Assembly: GCA_947503835.1 (NCBI GenBank)
Contig: CANNFM010000001.1
Span: 558,001 to 622,000, forward strand
DNA: 64,000 nucleotides
Direction of reading: 5' to 3'
Source: an uncultured Aquimarina sp.
Lineage (GTDB): Bacteria; Bacteroidota; Bacteroidia; Flavobacteriales; Flavobacteriaceae
The translations under genes were made by a program, and so were the position numbers. The notes below the pieces were generated by a model. That model ran no database searches and had not been told where the DNA came from. It was given only the letters and a program-made list of their open reading frames with translations. Each line of letters opens with the position of its first letter. Position 1 is the stretch's first letter. This document shows positions 55,714 to 64,000 of this stretch, in pieces.

Positions 55714-56601
55714 ATGCTAACTATAAAAAATCTCAATAAGACATATCCCAATGGCACCCAGGCATTGAACGATGTAACTTTAACTTTAGAAAAAGGAATG
55801 TTTGGCCTATTAGGTCCCAACGGAGCTGGAAAATCTTCTTTAATGAGAACCATAGCTACCTTACAATTAGCAGATTCTGGTACTATTGAATTTGATGGCA
55901 TTGATGTTTTTAAACAACCCGAAGAGCTTCGGAAAGTGTTGGGGTATCTGCCACAAGACTTTGGTGTATACCCAAAGGTTTCTGCAGAGATGATGTTAGA
56001 TCATATTGCCAAAGTAAAAGGAATTACCAATAAAGTTGAACGAAAAGGATATGTAGCTGATTTATTGAACAAAGTAAATTTATATAAATTCAGAAATCGT
56101 AATCTTGGAGATTATTCTGGAGGGATGCGACAACGTTTTGGTATTGCACAAGCCTTGCTTGGTAATCCCAAATTAATTATTGTCGATGAGCCTACTGCCG
56201 GGCTTGATCCATTAGAACGTAATCGTTTTCATAATTTATTAAGTGAGTTGGGAGAAAATGCAGTTGTGATTTTATCTACGCACATCGTGGACGATGTCAC
56301 CAATTTATGTCAGAACATGGCCGTTTTTAATGAAGGTAAAATCTTAGTTCAGGGAAATCCACAAGAATTGTCTGATCGATTAAATGGCAAAGTGTATAGA
56401 AAACATATTGATAAATCAGAATTAGAAGCTGTTGAAGACGAATTTATGGTACTATCTAATTACCTAAGAGGTGGTGAATTCTATGTAAATGTATATAGCG
56501 ATACTAATCCCGGAGAAGGGTTTGAACCGGTAAACAACGACCTTGAAGATTTCTACTTCTATTGTATTAACAAAAAAGAAAAGCAGGAGGTTACGATATG
56601 A
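55714..56601 (+). CDS. ABC transporter ATP-binding protein
   Basis: This 295-aa cytoplasmic ATPase has Walker A GPNGAGKSSLMRT at about residue 36, Q-loop YLPQDFGVYPKV, signature DYSGGMRQRFGIAQALLG, Walker B LIIVDEPTAGLDP and the switch His in ILSTHIVDD. The C-terminal 70 residues (after about 225) extend past the ATPase core. It overlaps the next gene, the membrane partner, by 4 bp (ATGA), and together they form an ABC exporter with an M1 peptidase domain. It is divergent from hemB, 172 bp away. Confidence 0.92.
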   Translation: MLTIKNLNKTYPNGTQALNDVTLTLEKGMFGLLGPNGAGKSSLMRTIATLQLADSGTIEFDGIDVFKQPEELRKVLGYLPQDFGVYPKVSAEMMLDHIAKVKGITNKVERKGYVADLLNKVNLYKFRNRNLGDYSGGMRQRFGIAQALLGNPKLIIVDEPTAGLDPLERNRFHNLLSELGENAVVILSTHIVDDVTNLCQNMAVFNEGKILVQGNPQELSDRLNGKVYRKHIDKSELEAVEDEFMVLSNYLRGGEFYVNVYSDTNPGEGFEPVNNDLEDFYFYCINKKEKQEVTI

Positions 56602-59600
56602 TAGAAATATTCTTATTTGAATTAAAATATCGTCTTAAAAGGCCCGCTACCTGGATATATGCTGTTTTAGGCCTTGCGATTGCTTTGTTGATAGCTTTTT
56701 TTGAAAAATCTGTCACCGCACAATTCGTAAACAGCCCTAATAATATCGTAGGAGTTATGGGGCCTATTTCTATTATCTCTATTTTCTTTTATGCAGCCAT
56801 TATGGGGGTTCCGATATTTAGAGATAAAGAACATAAAACTGCACAAACCTATTTTACCTTCCCAATACGGGAAAAATCATATGTATTGGGCCGATTTTTG
56901 GGTAGTTTTTCTATAGCCACATTACTCAATATTTTTATTGTGCTTGGAGCCATGATTGGATTCGGAATTGGTGTGTTTTTGGATCGCCCTGATTATGGAG
57001 AATACATGGATTTCAATATCCTGTCCTACCTCCTTCCCTTTCTATTTATTTTACAAATCAATGCACTTTTAATTGGGTCATTGTTCTTTTGTTTGATGGC
57101 CTTTTTTAAAAAAATGCCTATCATTTACTTAGGGGGAATCTGCTTGTTTTTATTATACAGTATTACCGGGGATTTGATGCGAAGTATGGATAATCAATGG
57201 TTAACGGTGTATTTAGATCCCTTTGGAAATAGAGCCTTTAGTTTCGTAAAAAAATATTGGTCGATTAATGAGTTAAACATCAATCAACTGCCTATTTATG
57301 GTAAATTTTTGATGAATCGTATTCTTTGGTTAGGGCTCGGACTTCTGTTTTTTCTAATCACATATCTAAGGTTTGATTACAAGAAGTTTTTACTATCTGC
57401 CAAGCAAAAGAATGCCTCAAGTAATGATCAATATCGCCCATCTTTAATCACTTCTGTTACGCAGGTGTTTACAAAAAAAACGGAGCGCCAAAATTTACTA
57501 TCGCTAAGTAAAATCGAGTTTTTATCTATTATAAAAGACCCCGTTTTTATCATTCTTTTGATTATCGGAATTATTATATCGTTGATCACCGTTTTTCAGG
57601 CAAACGAAACGTATGGCACTCCTAATTTGCCGTTAACTCGATATATAGTTACCTATATTTCTGGAGGGATTACATTACTGTCTATCATCATTTTAGTGAT
57701 TTATTCGGGAGAAGCAGTACATAGGACAAGAAAAAATAAAACTTTTGTGTTTTATGATGCCTTACCTATACAAAATTCTAGCTTATATTTTTCTAAGATT
57801 ATTTCATTGGTAGGCATTTCAATTGTGCTCACTGTGGTCAATATTATTATTGGTATTTTGTTTCAAACTTTTAATGGATATTTTAGTTATGAGTTGGATA
57901 TGGCCTTTACCTATAATTTTTTGTTGATACTCCCAAGTTTTCTAACCACGGTCTTGCTAGCGTTTTTTATTCATGTATTGGTCAATAATAAATTTTTAGG
58001 ACATTTTATTGTCATCTTGATTTATGTCGGATTACCACTACTAGTAACTTTTGCTTTTAAGAGTAGTAACCCTATGTTAATTTATGGAGCCTCTACGCCA
58101 TTTTTTATAAGTGACCTCAACGGTTTTGGGCATTATTTAACCGGAATCACCTGGTTAAACCTATATTGGATTTTATTAACAGGGATATTAATGTTGATTG
58201 GTAACCTATTCTGGACCAGAGGATTCTTCTCTACAGCAAAAGAAAGACTAGCCCTGGCAAAACAAAGATTCAATACTAAAACAATTGCTACCTTATCGAT
58301 AGTGGTAATTGCTTTTGTATCTGTTGCCGGATATAGCTATTACAACCTAAAAGTTTTAAATGAAATCGTAAGCGGCGACGAATCTGAAAAAGTAGGTGCT
58401 GATGCCGAGAAAAAATACGCAAAATACATCCGGCAGGCACATCCACAAGTAACAGATTTGAAAACATATATTGATCTTTTTCCTAAAGATAGAAGTGTAA
58501 AAGCTAAAGGAGAATTTAAGATCATCAATAATTATGATACACCGATTGACACCTTATTACTTGAGGTTCAGTTTCCTAATGGCCATACAAGCTTAGAAAA
58601 GATCGTATACAACGGAAAAGAATTATCTCCTGTAATAACCGATTCTGTATATAGAATGTATTTCTATAAATTACCTCAAGCCATGCAACCCAATGAAAAG
58701 GCAGATCTCACCATAGAAGTATTTGCCGAGACCAAAGGTTTTGCGAATGCAAGAGAAACTGAAGTTTTGTATAATGGATCTTTCTTTAATAACTCAATTT
58801 TTCCAAGGTTTCATTATGAACCCAGTATTATAGAAAATGGGGTACGCGTAAAATATGGCTTAGAAAAAATGGACTATTTGTTCCCTCCTAGAACAGATTC
58901 TATGGCACTGAAGAAAAATTTGTTTAACGAAGATGCCAATTATATCAATTTTGAAGCTGTGGTAAGTACATCAAAAGACCAAACCGCATTGATGCCCGGA
59001 AAATTGATCAAGAATTGGGAAGAAAACGACAGAGCGTATTACCATTATAAATTAGAATCACAAACCGACTTGTTCTTTAACGTAGGATCGGCTAGATATG
59101 ACGTAAAAAAATCAAGCTGGACCGCTCCGAGTGGTAAAAAAGTAGATATCGAAATTTATCATTCTCCAAAACATAAGCGCAACCTGGAGTATTTTATAGC
59201 CGGAACCAAAGTAGCATTAGAGTATTGCTCTAAAAACTTCTATGAATATCCAAATTCTGTAATCCGTATTGTAGAATTTCCGGCACATACAACTTTTGCA
59301 CAGTCTTTTGCCACTACGATACCTTACTCTGAAGATTTTGGGTTTGCTGCTAATTTTGATAAAGCCGAAGATTTTAACTATGCCTTTAGAGTAACGGCTC
59401 ATGAGGTTGCTCACCAATGGTGGGGACATATCGTTACCCCTAGTAAAACATCAGGCGCCAATATCATATCTGAAACCTTGGCAGAATATACCTCATTAAT
59501 GACGATGAAGCATGAGTATGGTGAAAATGGGATTAAAAACTTCTTGAAATATTCTCTGGATGCCTATCTAAGAGCTAGGGCTTTTAGTTTTAAACCCGAG

Positions 59601-60200
59601 CGATCATTAATTAATGTCGAAACAGGACAGCATATTTGGTATCGAAAAGGATCTATGGTGATGTATGAGCTTCAGGATTTGATTGGTGAAGATAAAATCA
59701 ATGATGCACTTCATGGTTTCCTGAAAGAATATAAGTACTTTGAAAAAGGAGTATATCCAACTTCAGAAAACCTGTTCGAAGCTATTTCTAATGTGACTCC
59801 TGATTCCTTAAAATATGCCGTAGAAGATGGCTTTAAGAAAATCGTGCTCTATGAAAACAGAGTCGTTTCGGCTAAGACCAAAAAACTGGATACCGGTAAA
59901 TACGAAACTACCTTTACAGTAGACTCCAAGAAAATCTATTATGATGATAAAGGAAAAGAGGAACGTACCGATGATAAAACCAATTATATCGAGGTGGGTT
60001 TATTTGGCGAAGATATCATCGATGATCAAGAAGTACCTCTAAAAAACCCATTTTACCTGGAACGAAAATGGTTGAAACCGGGTGAAAATACATTTACCAT
60101 TATTACCGACCAACAGCCATTAAAAGCCGGTATCGACCCTTATAATAAATTAATCGACAGAACATCTGGTGATAACCTAAAACCTGTTGAGGAAGAGTAA
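56598..60200 (+). CDS. ABC-2 permease fused to M1-family aminopeptidase domain
   Basis: This 1200-aa protein has about twelve hydrophobic segments in the first 600 residues, in two ABC-2 permease halves (IFLFELKYRLKRPATWIYAVLGLAIALLIAFF and SLSKIEFLSIIKDPVFIILLI...). The C-terminal half is an M1 (gluzincin) peptidase with HEVAHQWWGH (His935, Glu936, His939) and the downstream Glu in SETLAEYTSL. The usual GxMEN substrate loop is replaced by AQSFATTIPYSEDFG, a form used by this fused family. The peptidase may face outside or act on exported peptides. It overlaps the ATPase gene by 4 bp and ends at a strong terminator. Confidence 0.9.
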   Translation: MIEIFLFELKYRLKRPATWIYAVLGLAIALLIAFFEKSVTAQFVNSPNNIVGVMGPISIISIFFYAAIMGVPIFRDKEHKTAQTYFTFPIREKSYVLGRFLGSFSIATLLNIFIVLGAMIGFGIGVFLDRPDYGEYMDFNILSYLLPFLFILQINALLIGSLFFCLMAFFKKMPIIYLGGICLFLLYSITGDLMRSMDNQWLTVYLDPFGNRAFSFVKKYWSINELNINQLPIYGKFLMNRILWLGLGLLFFLITYLRFDYKKFLLSAKQKNASSNDQYRPSLITSVTQVFTKKTERQNLLSLSKIEFLSIIKDPVFIILLIIGIIISLITVFQANETYGTPNLPLTRYIVTYISGGITLLSIIILVIYSGEAVHRTRKNKTFVFYDALPIQNSSLYFSKIISLVGISIVLTVVNIIIGILFQTFNGYFSYELDMAFTYNFLLILPSFLTTVLLAFFIHVLVNNKFLGHFIVILIYVGLPLLVTFAFKSSNPMLIYGASTPFFISDLNGFGHYLTGITWLNLYWILLTGILMLIGNLFWTRGFFSTAKERLALAKQRFNTKTIATLSIVVIAFVSVAGYSYYNLKVLNEIVSGDESEKVGADAEKKYAKYIRQAHPQVTDLKTYIDLFPKDRSVKAKGEFKIINNYDTPIDTLLLEVQFPNGHTSLEKIVYNGKELSPVITDSVYRMYFYKLPQAMQPNEKADLTIEVFAETKGFANARETEVLYNGSFFNNSIFPRFHYEPSIIENGVRVKYGLEKMDYLFPPRTDSMALKKNLFNEDANYINFEAVVSTSKDQTALMPGKLIKNWEENDRAYYHYKLESQTDLFFNVGSARYDVKKSSWTAPSGKKVDIEIYHSPKHKRNLEYFIAGTKVALEYCSKNFYEYPNSVIRIVEFPAHTTFAQSFATTIPYSEDFGFAANFDKAEDFNYAFRVTAHEVAHQWWGHIVTPSKTSGANIISETLAEYTSLMTMKHEYGENGIKNFLKYSLDAYLRARAFSFKPERSLINVETGQHIWYRKGSMVMYELQDLIGEDKINDALHGFLKEYKYFEKGVYPTSENLFEAISNVTPDSLKYAVEDGFKKIVLYENRVVSAKTKKLDTGKYETTFTVDSKKIYYDDKGKEERTDDKTNYIEVGLFGEDIIDDQEVPLKNPFYLERKWLKPGENTFTIITDQQPLKAGIDPYNKLIDRTSGDNLKPVEEE

Positions 60201-60220
60201 TTTTAGTTAGTTAGATGTTG

Positions 60221-60275
60221 AAAATCACGATCGAAAAGCGCTGTTTTGATCGTGATTTTCTTTTTTTCTTTTTAA
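60221..60275 (+). terminator. Intrinsic terminator of the ABC/M1 operon
   Basis: AAAATCACGATC (60221-60232) and GATCGTGATTTT (60248-60259) pair perfectly, with inner AAAA/TTTT pairs and a GCGCTG loop, followed by CTTTTTTTCTTTTT. It lies 20 bp after the stop. Confidence 0.9.
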
Positions 60276-60331
60276 TGTAACAATTATCTCGCATCTGAGT
60301 CTTCTTTTTATACATCGTTCAGACAACTATT

Positions 60332-60339
60332 TAGATTTG
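60332..60339 (+). promoter_or_regulatory. Putative promoter -7 box (TAGATTTG)
   Basis: TAGATTTG is an exact TAnnTTTG match, 47 nt before the next gene's ATG. A T-tract (CTTTTTA) lies about 22 nt upstream in place of a -33 TTG. Confidence 0.45.
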
Positions 60340-60386
60340 GATCTCGTCTATAATAGTAAGAACTTTATTAAATCAAATATCTGGTT

Positions 60387-61886
60387 ATGATCAATACTAC
60401 CTATTTTGCAGTTTTTTTTGCTTTTTTAATAATGAGTTTTACTATAAAAGCTCAAACCATAACATCCAAAGTGGTAGATAAAAAGACAAATCAACCTATT
60501 CCTTATGCCACTATTCAGGTATCAGAAAATCAGGGGATCATTACCAATGAAGAAGGTAGGTTTAGCGTAATACTAGATCGTAAACGTTCAGAAAGCGATT
60601 CTATATATGTTTCCTCTATGGGGTATGAAAAAGTGGGCGTTTCTATACAAAATGGTATCGATAGTATCATTTACATCCAACCTAAGGCGATCGAGCTAAA
60701 AAGTGTTTTCATTTCTAACAAAAACCTAAGTGTAGACGAAATTATTGACAATGTTAAAGAGCGGGTTTCTGAAAACTATAATTTTGAGTTATCCAAAAGG
60801 CGATTGTTTTTTAGAGAGTCTGAGTTTAACGCTATTAAAAAATTAGATATTGAGTTTAAGAAATCTACCATCAAAGAGCTTAATAAAAAACTTATAGATA
60901 GTGTAATCACTATCATCCCTAGAAAGTCAGAATATTATACAGAGACCCTTTGTGATCTTTATGGTGATTTTGAAAAAAGAAAAATTCATATTATTAAAGC
61001 AGCAGAGCTCTATGACAAAAATAATGAGGTTTCTATAGAGGCTATGACAGACCGCATGGAAACCATCTTCAAAAAGAATGTAAAACCAGATTCTTATCTT
61101 AAGATTAAATCAGGATTATTTGGCACCAAAGTGCAAGTAGATTCTATACTTGAGCAGACCGAAAATGGGGATGAGATAAAAGATAAAATTGATAAGGAGG
61201 ATAAAGGTGATTTTCTAAAAAGTCAAAGAAGAGCCTTAAAAAGTTTACTATCCAGTCTCTTTTTTAATGAAGGTGTGATGTCTAATTTTCTTAATAAATC
61301 TGGAAGATATGATTTTAAACTAGTGGATTATACCTATATCGATGACCAAAGTATCTATATCATTAATTTTTCGCCTAAAAGAAATGAAGATTTTAAAGGT
61401 ACTTTATATGTAAACACCGAGGATTTTGCTGTGATTAGAGTAGATTATGAGAATGTAAAAAATATTAAGAATTTTAAGTTATTAGGTATTCATTATCAAG
61501 ACAATTTGTATAGGGCCAAAATGCTTTTTACCAAAGGAGCCAATCAAAAATACGATCTTAAATTTTTAGAAATGTATAGAGGCGAATTCTTTGGTTTTGA
61601 CCGCCCTTTGAAAGTGATTGAAAAAAACAAACATGTAAAAGGAAAACGTAAACAAAACGAATTATCTATTGAAATCGACGCTGTAAACACAAGCAAACGT
61701 AAATACGAAATTGTGGTCTTTGATTCTCAGCAATTAACCGAAGCTGATTATCAAAGTAGTACCGAAAATAAATCGATTACACCCGAATATTTATCAAAAT
61801 ACGATCCCCAATTCTGGAAAGGATATAACATTATAGAACCCAATGCCGCCATCAAACAATTTATCGCCGCCCCAGAAGTAGAATAA
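60387..61886 (+). CDS. Exported protein with carboxypeptidase-regulatory-like domain, function unknown
   Basis: This 499-aa protein has a signal peptide (1-22, ending IKAQ) and an N-terminal CarboxypepD_reg-like beta-sandwich (ITSKVVDKKTNQPIPYATIQ...TNEEGRFSV). A long domain follows (about 110-440), with helical (NVKERVSENYNFELSKRR) and beta-rich parts (YIINFSPKRNEDFKGTLYVNTEDFAVIRVDYEN). The combination is that of the large Bacteroidota group of carboxypeptidase-like regulatory-domain proteins close to DUF5686, but without its transmembrane barrel I cannot assign more. It is a single gene converging, with a 7-bp gap, on the MacB-type ABC genes. Confidence 0.75.
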   Translation: MINTTYFAVFFAFLIMSFTIKAQTITSKVVDKKTNQPIPYATIQVSENQGIITNEEGRFSVILDRKRSESDSIYVSSMGYEKVGVSIQNGIDSIIYIQPKAIELKSVFISNKNLSVDEIIDNVKERVSENYNFELSKRRLFFRESEFNAIKKLDIEFKKSTIKELNKKLIDSVITIIPRKSEYYTETLCDLYGDFEKRKIHIIKAAELYDKNNEVSIEAMTDRMETIFKKNVKPDSYLKIKSGLFGTKVQVDSILEQTENGDEIKDKIDKEDKGDFLKSQRRALKSLLSSLFFNEGVMSNFLNKSGRYDFKLVDYTYIDDQSIYIINFSPKRNEDFKGTLYVNTEDFAVIRVDYENVKNIKNFKLLGIHYQDNLYRAKMLFTKGANQKYDLKFLEMYRGEFFGFDRPLKVIEKNKHVKGKRKQNELSIEIDAVNTSKRKYEIVVFDSQQLTEADYQSSTENKSITPEYLSKYDPQFWKGYNIIEPNAAIKQFIAAPEVE

Positions 61887-61893
61887 TCATATG

Positions 61894-62556
61894 TTATACT
61901 ACACTTCCATCTAATAGATTAATTAACCTGGAGCCATATCCTGCATTTTTTTCAGAATGCGTAACCTGAATAATAGTCACCCCTTCATTATTTAACTCTT
62001 TAAACGTTTCCATAATCTCATCACCTTGTTTAGAGTTCAAATTTCCGGTAGGTTCATCGGCGAGGATTAATTTTGGGCTTGCAATAAGTGCTCTGGCAAT
62101 TCCCACAAGTTGCTGTTGTCCCCCACTTAATTGCGAAGGAAAAAGATCTTTTTTACCTACAATATTAAAACGATCCAACATATCGGCCACTAAAGCTTTT
62201 CGTTCTGCAGTACCAATTTTTTTATACAATAAAGGCATTTCAAGATTTTCTTTAACCGTTAATTCATCAATCAAATGATAGGATTGAAATACAAATCCTA
62301 TATATTGTTTATAAAGATTAGCACGATGTTTTTCTTTTAATTTATGCACAGACTCATCCAGAAAACTATATTCCCCTTCATTAAAATGATCGAGCATACC
62401 AATCACATTGAGCAGGGTAGATTTTCCTGACCCCGATGGTCCCATGATTGATATAAAATCTCCTTGGTGAACCCAAAAATTTATGTCTTTTAATAAGAAT
62501 ATTTTTTGGCCACCAGATTGTACCCACTTTGATATATTATTTAATTGTAAAAGCAT
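61894..62556 (-). CDS. MacB/LolD-type ABC transporter ATP-binding protein
   Basis: This 220-aa ATPase has Walker A GPSGSGKSTLLNVIGMLD, a Q-loop FVFQSYHLIDELTVKENLEMPLL, the signature QLSGGQQQLVGIARALI, Walker B LILADEPTGNLNSKQG and His switch QVTHSEKNA. The NxGxLD and GNLNSKQGD features put it in the MacB/LolD group that works with FtsX-type permeases, which export lipoproteins, peptides or toxins by a mechanotransmission cycle. It follows the permease gene (62622 onward) by 65 bp in the same direction, so the two form one unit. Its end lies 7 bp from the convergent CarboxypepD_reg gene. Confidence 0.92.
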   Translation of the reverse strand: MLLQLNNISKWVQSGGQKIFLLKDINFWVHQGDFISIMGPSGSGKSTLLNVIGMLDHFNEGEYSFLDESVHKLKEKHRANLYKQYIGFVFQSYHLIDELTVKENLEMPLLYKKIGTAERKALVADMLDRFNIVGKKDLFPSQLSGGQQQLVGIARALIASPKLILADEPTGNLNSKQGDEIMETFKELNNEGVTIIQVTHSEKNAGYGSRLINLLDGSVV

Positions 62557-62621
62557 AGTATAAACTTTATTTAAAAATTATTTAGGCCTTACAAGCCTCA
62601 AAAATTTATATTTTTTAATTA

Positions 62622-64000
62622 TTATTCTGTTCTTAAACTATTTACGGGGTTCATCGATGCTGCTCTAAAGCTTTTCCATCCTATGGTTATAAATACAATT
62701 CCAATCGTGATAAGGCCTGCCAATACAAAAATCCACCACTCTATCTCTGTGCGATATGCAAAATCTTCTAGCCACATGTTCATGGCATAAAACCCTAACG
62801 GAAACGCTATTAAAAATGAAATAAATACCAGCTTTAGGAAATCAGAAGAAAGCATTGCTATAATTTGAGGCACAGAAGACCCAAGTACTTTTCGGATTCC
62901 GATCTCTTTATATCGCTGTTCTGCAGTAAAGGTAATCAGGCCAAATAATCCTAAACAGGCCACAAAAATGGTAAGCAATGCAAAGATTTTAAGAATTATA
63001 CCCATTTTTTGTTCTTTTAAATAGGTCTGATTATATAGCTCATCTAGTAATCCATAAGCAAAAGGTTCATTACTATTGAAGTTGTTCCATATACTTTCTG
63101 CACTTGCAATTAGCCCAGCCATATCGGCTGTTTTTGCCCTAATAATAAGGCCAGAACTCTGATCATTTAACATAATTAACTGATCTATTGGCTGATGTAA
63201 TGAATTAAAATGAAAGTCTTTTACTACTCCAATTATGGTATATTTTCTGGTTTCACCTTCATTATTAATCAACATTGTAACGGTTTTACCTACGGCATCA
63301 TTTGTAAATCCTAAGATCTTTGCAGAGGTTTCATTTACGATCATATTGCGAGATTCTGAACCAAAATCTTTTGAGAAATTCCTTCCAGCTATTAGTTTCA
63401 TACCCATCGTAGGAATGTATTGATCATCAATATTATAAACAATAGTTCTTCGAACGGCATTTGAGTCTTGACCGGGATATATACTTGTCATGTGGTTGTT
63501 GGATGGCCCCGCAGGAATATGACCCGACATTGTGATACTCGATACTCGCGGATCTTTGCTAAGTTGTTCTTTGAAAACCCTTTCGTTATTTCCCAGCATC
63601 CATGAATCCCGAAGTACTAACATCTGATCCTTCTGATATCCAATATCTTTATTCTGAATAAATGACATTTGCTGATCTACCACCAGCGTTGCAATGATAA
63701 GCCCTGCCGATATTATAAACTGAAAAACAACCAATCCACTCCTTAAGCTTTTGCTATTGCCGGTATTGGTAAATTTATTCTTTAAGGCCGCTATTGGTTT
63801 AAATGAAGAAAGTAAAAATGCAGGATAGCTTCCTGCTAGGATACTAATAAAAATTCCGAAAGCCAGGAAAAAAACCACTGTCTTTAGAGTAATAATTTGA
63901 TTGATTAGTAATGTTTTACCCGACAACTCATTAAATAATGGAAGTGTAATTACGGTAAGTAATCCAGCCAAAACCATAGCTATTAATGTTACTATTACAG
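62622..64000 (-). CDS. FtsX/MacB-type ABC permease, N-terminus cut by window end
   Basis: The frame remains open to the window end, so the N-terminal part is missing; about 459 residues are seen. It shows a second-half permease layout: SILAGSYPAFLLSSFKPIAALKN, LRSGLVVFQFIISAGLIIATLVVDQQM, then a MacB periplasmic domain (about residues 120-330, with YIPTMGMKLIAGRNFSKDF and TIIGVVKDFHFNSLHQPID). The closing FtsX bundle is TEQRYKEIGIRKVLGSSVPQI and NPVNSLRTE. The family's usual length is about 800 residues with eight membrane segments. It pairs with the ATPase gene downstream and could export peptides or membrane-active agents. Confidence 0.9.
   Translation of the reverse strand, partial: VIVTLIAMVLAGLLTVITLPLFNELSGKTLLINQIITLKTVVFFLAFGIFISILAGSYPAFLLSSFKPIAALKNKFTNTGNSKSLRSGLVVFQFIISAGLIIATLVVDQQMSFIQNKDIGYQKDQMLVLRDSWMLGNNERVFKEQLSKDPRVSSITMSGHIPAGPSNNHMTSIYPGQDSNAVRRTIVYNIDDQYIPTMGMKLIAGRNFSKDFGSESRNMIVNETSAKILGFTNDAVGKTVTMLINNEGETRKYTIIGVVKDFHFNSLHQPIDQLIMLNDQSSGLIIRAKTADMAGLIASAESIWNNFNSNEPFAYGLLDELYNQTYLKEQKMGIILKIFALLTIFVACLGLFGLITFTAEQRYKEIGIRKVLGSSVPQIIAMLSSDFLKLVFISFLIAFPLGFYAMNMWLEDFAYRTEIEWWIFVLAGLITIGIVFITIGWKSFRAASMNPVNSLRTE

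Overview
The window is AT-rich, gene-dense bacterial chromosome that fits a member of the Bacteroidota, most likely a marine Flavobacteriaceae (Aquimarina-like; genus is inference). The support is a subtilase with a C-terminal type IX secretion (T9SS) sorting domain, TonB receptors with a carboxypeptidase-regulatory N-domain, promoter -7 boxes of the form TAnnTTTG, almost no Shine-Dalgarno sequences, MopE/PKD/RHS secreted proteins, DUF2911/DUF885/DUF4136 families and an ABC-2/M1-peptidase fusion. No tRNA, rRNA, CRISPR array, transposase or integrase gene was found.

Layout. 1-5.1 kb: the end of an exported PGRP-type amidase, a vSGLT-like sodium symporter, a candidate structured RNA with a strong terminator, a lipoprotein, an NTF2-like exported protein and a HAD phosphatase with no ATG. 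5.2-8.9 kb: TonB receptor, recO and a DUF4136 lipoprotein in one operon. 9.1-15 kb: housekeeping metabolism (gdhA, cystathionine gamma-synthase) and small enzymes (DinB-like, ArsC-like, EamA exporter, thioesterase). 15-20.5 kb: a bestrophin channel and a YheT-type hydrolase, apparently once overlapping, now split by a 3.4-kb segment carrying a TPR-CHAT caspase-like protein and flanked by 37-bp perfect direct repeats. 20.6-29 kb: a multidomain secreted subtilase, a fused EutB-EutC ethanolamine ammonia-lyase carrying an export/lipoprotein signal, and a DUF885 peptidase. 29-34 kb: small exported proteins, a membrane AraC regulator with a DUF2911 protein, an MDR oxidoreductase, a palindromic MITE-like element and a tandem hairpin array. 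34.2-46.4 kb: a polymorphic-toxin locus read on the minus strand: two giant RHS/YD proteins, a C-terminal HNH-like toxin tip, a SUFU-domain immunity gene, and downstream remnants (two small secreted proteins, a degenerate Imm27-like gene, an overlapping 56-aa gene). 46.7-64 kb: a beta-helix lipoprotein, a DEDDy exonuclease with a serine hydrolase, ogt with a CNNM/CBS protein, hemB-TerB-cytochrome c, an ABC exporter fused to an M1 peptidase, a CarboxypepD_reg protein and a MacB-type ABC pair cut by the window end.

Most unusual points: the exported EutBC fusion; the direct repeats bracketing the CHAT gene; the RHS toxin-immunity locus with cassette debris; the candidate ncRNA upstream of 3.4 kb; and several families of hairpin repeats between genes. 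Functions are assigned from motif recognition alone, without database searches.
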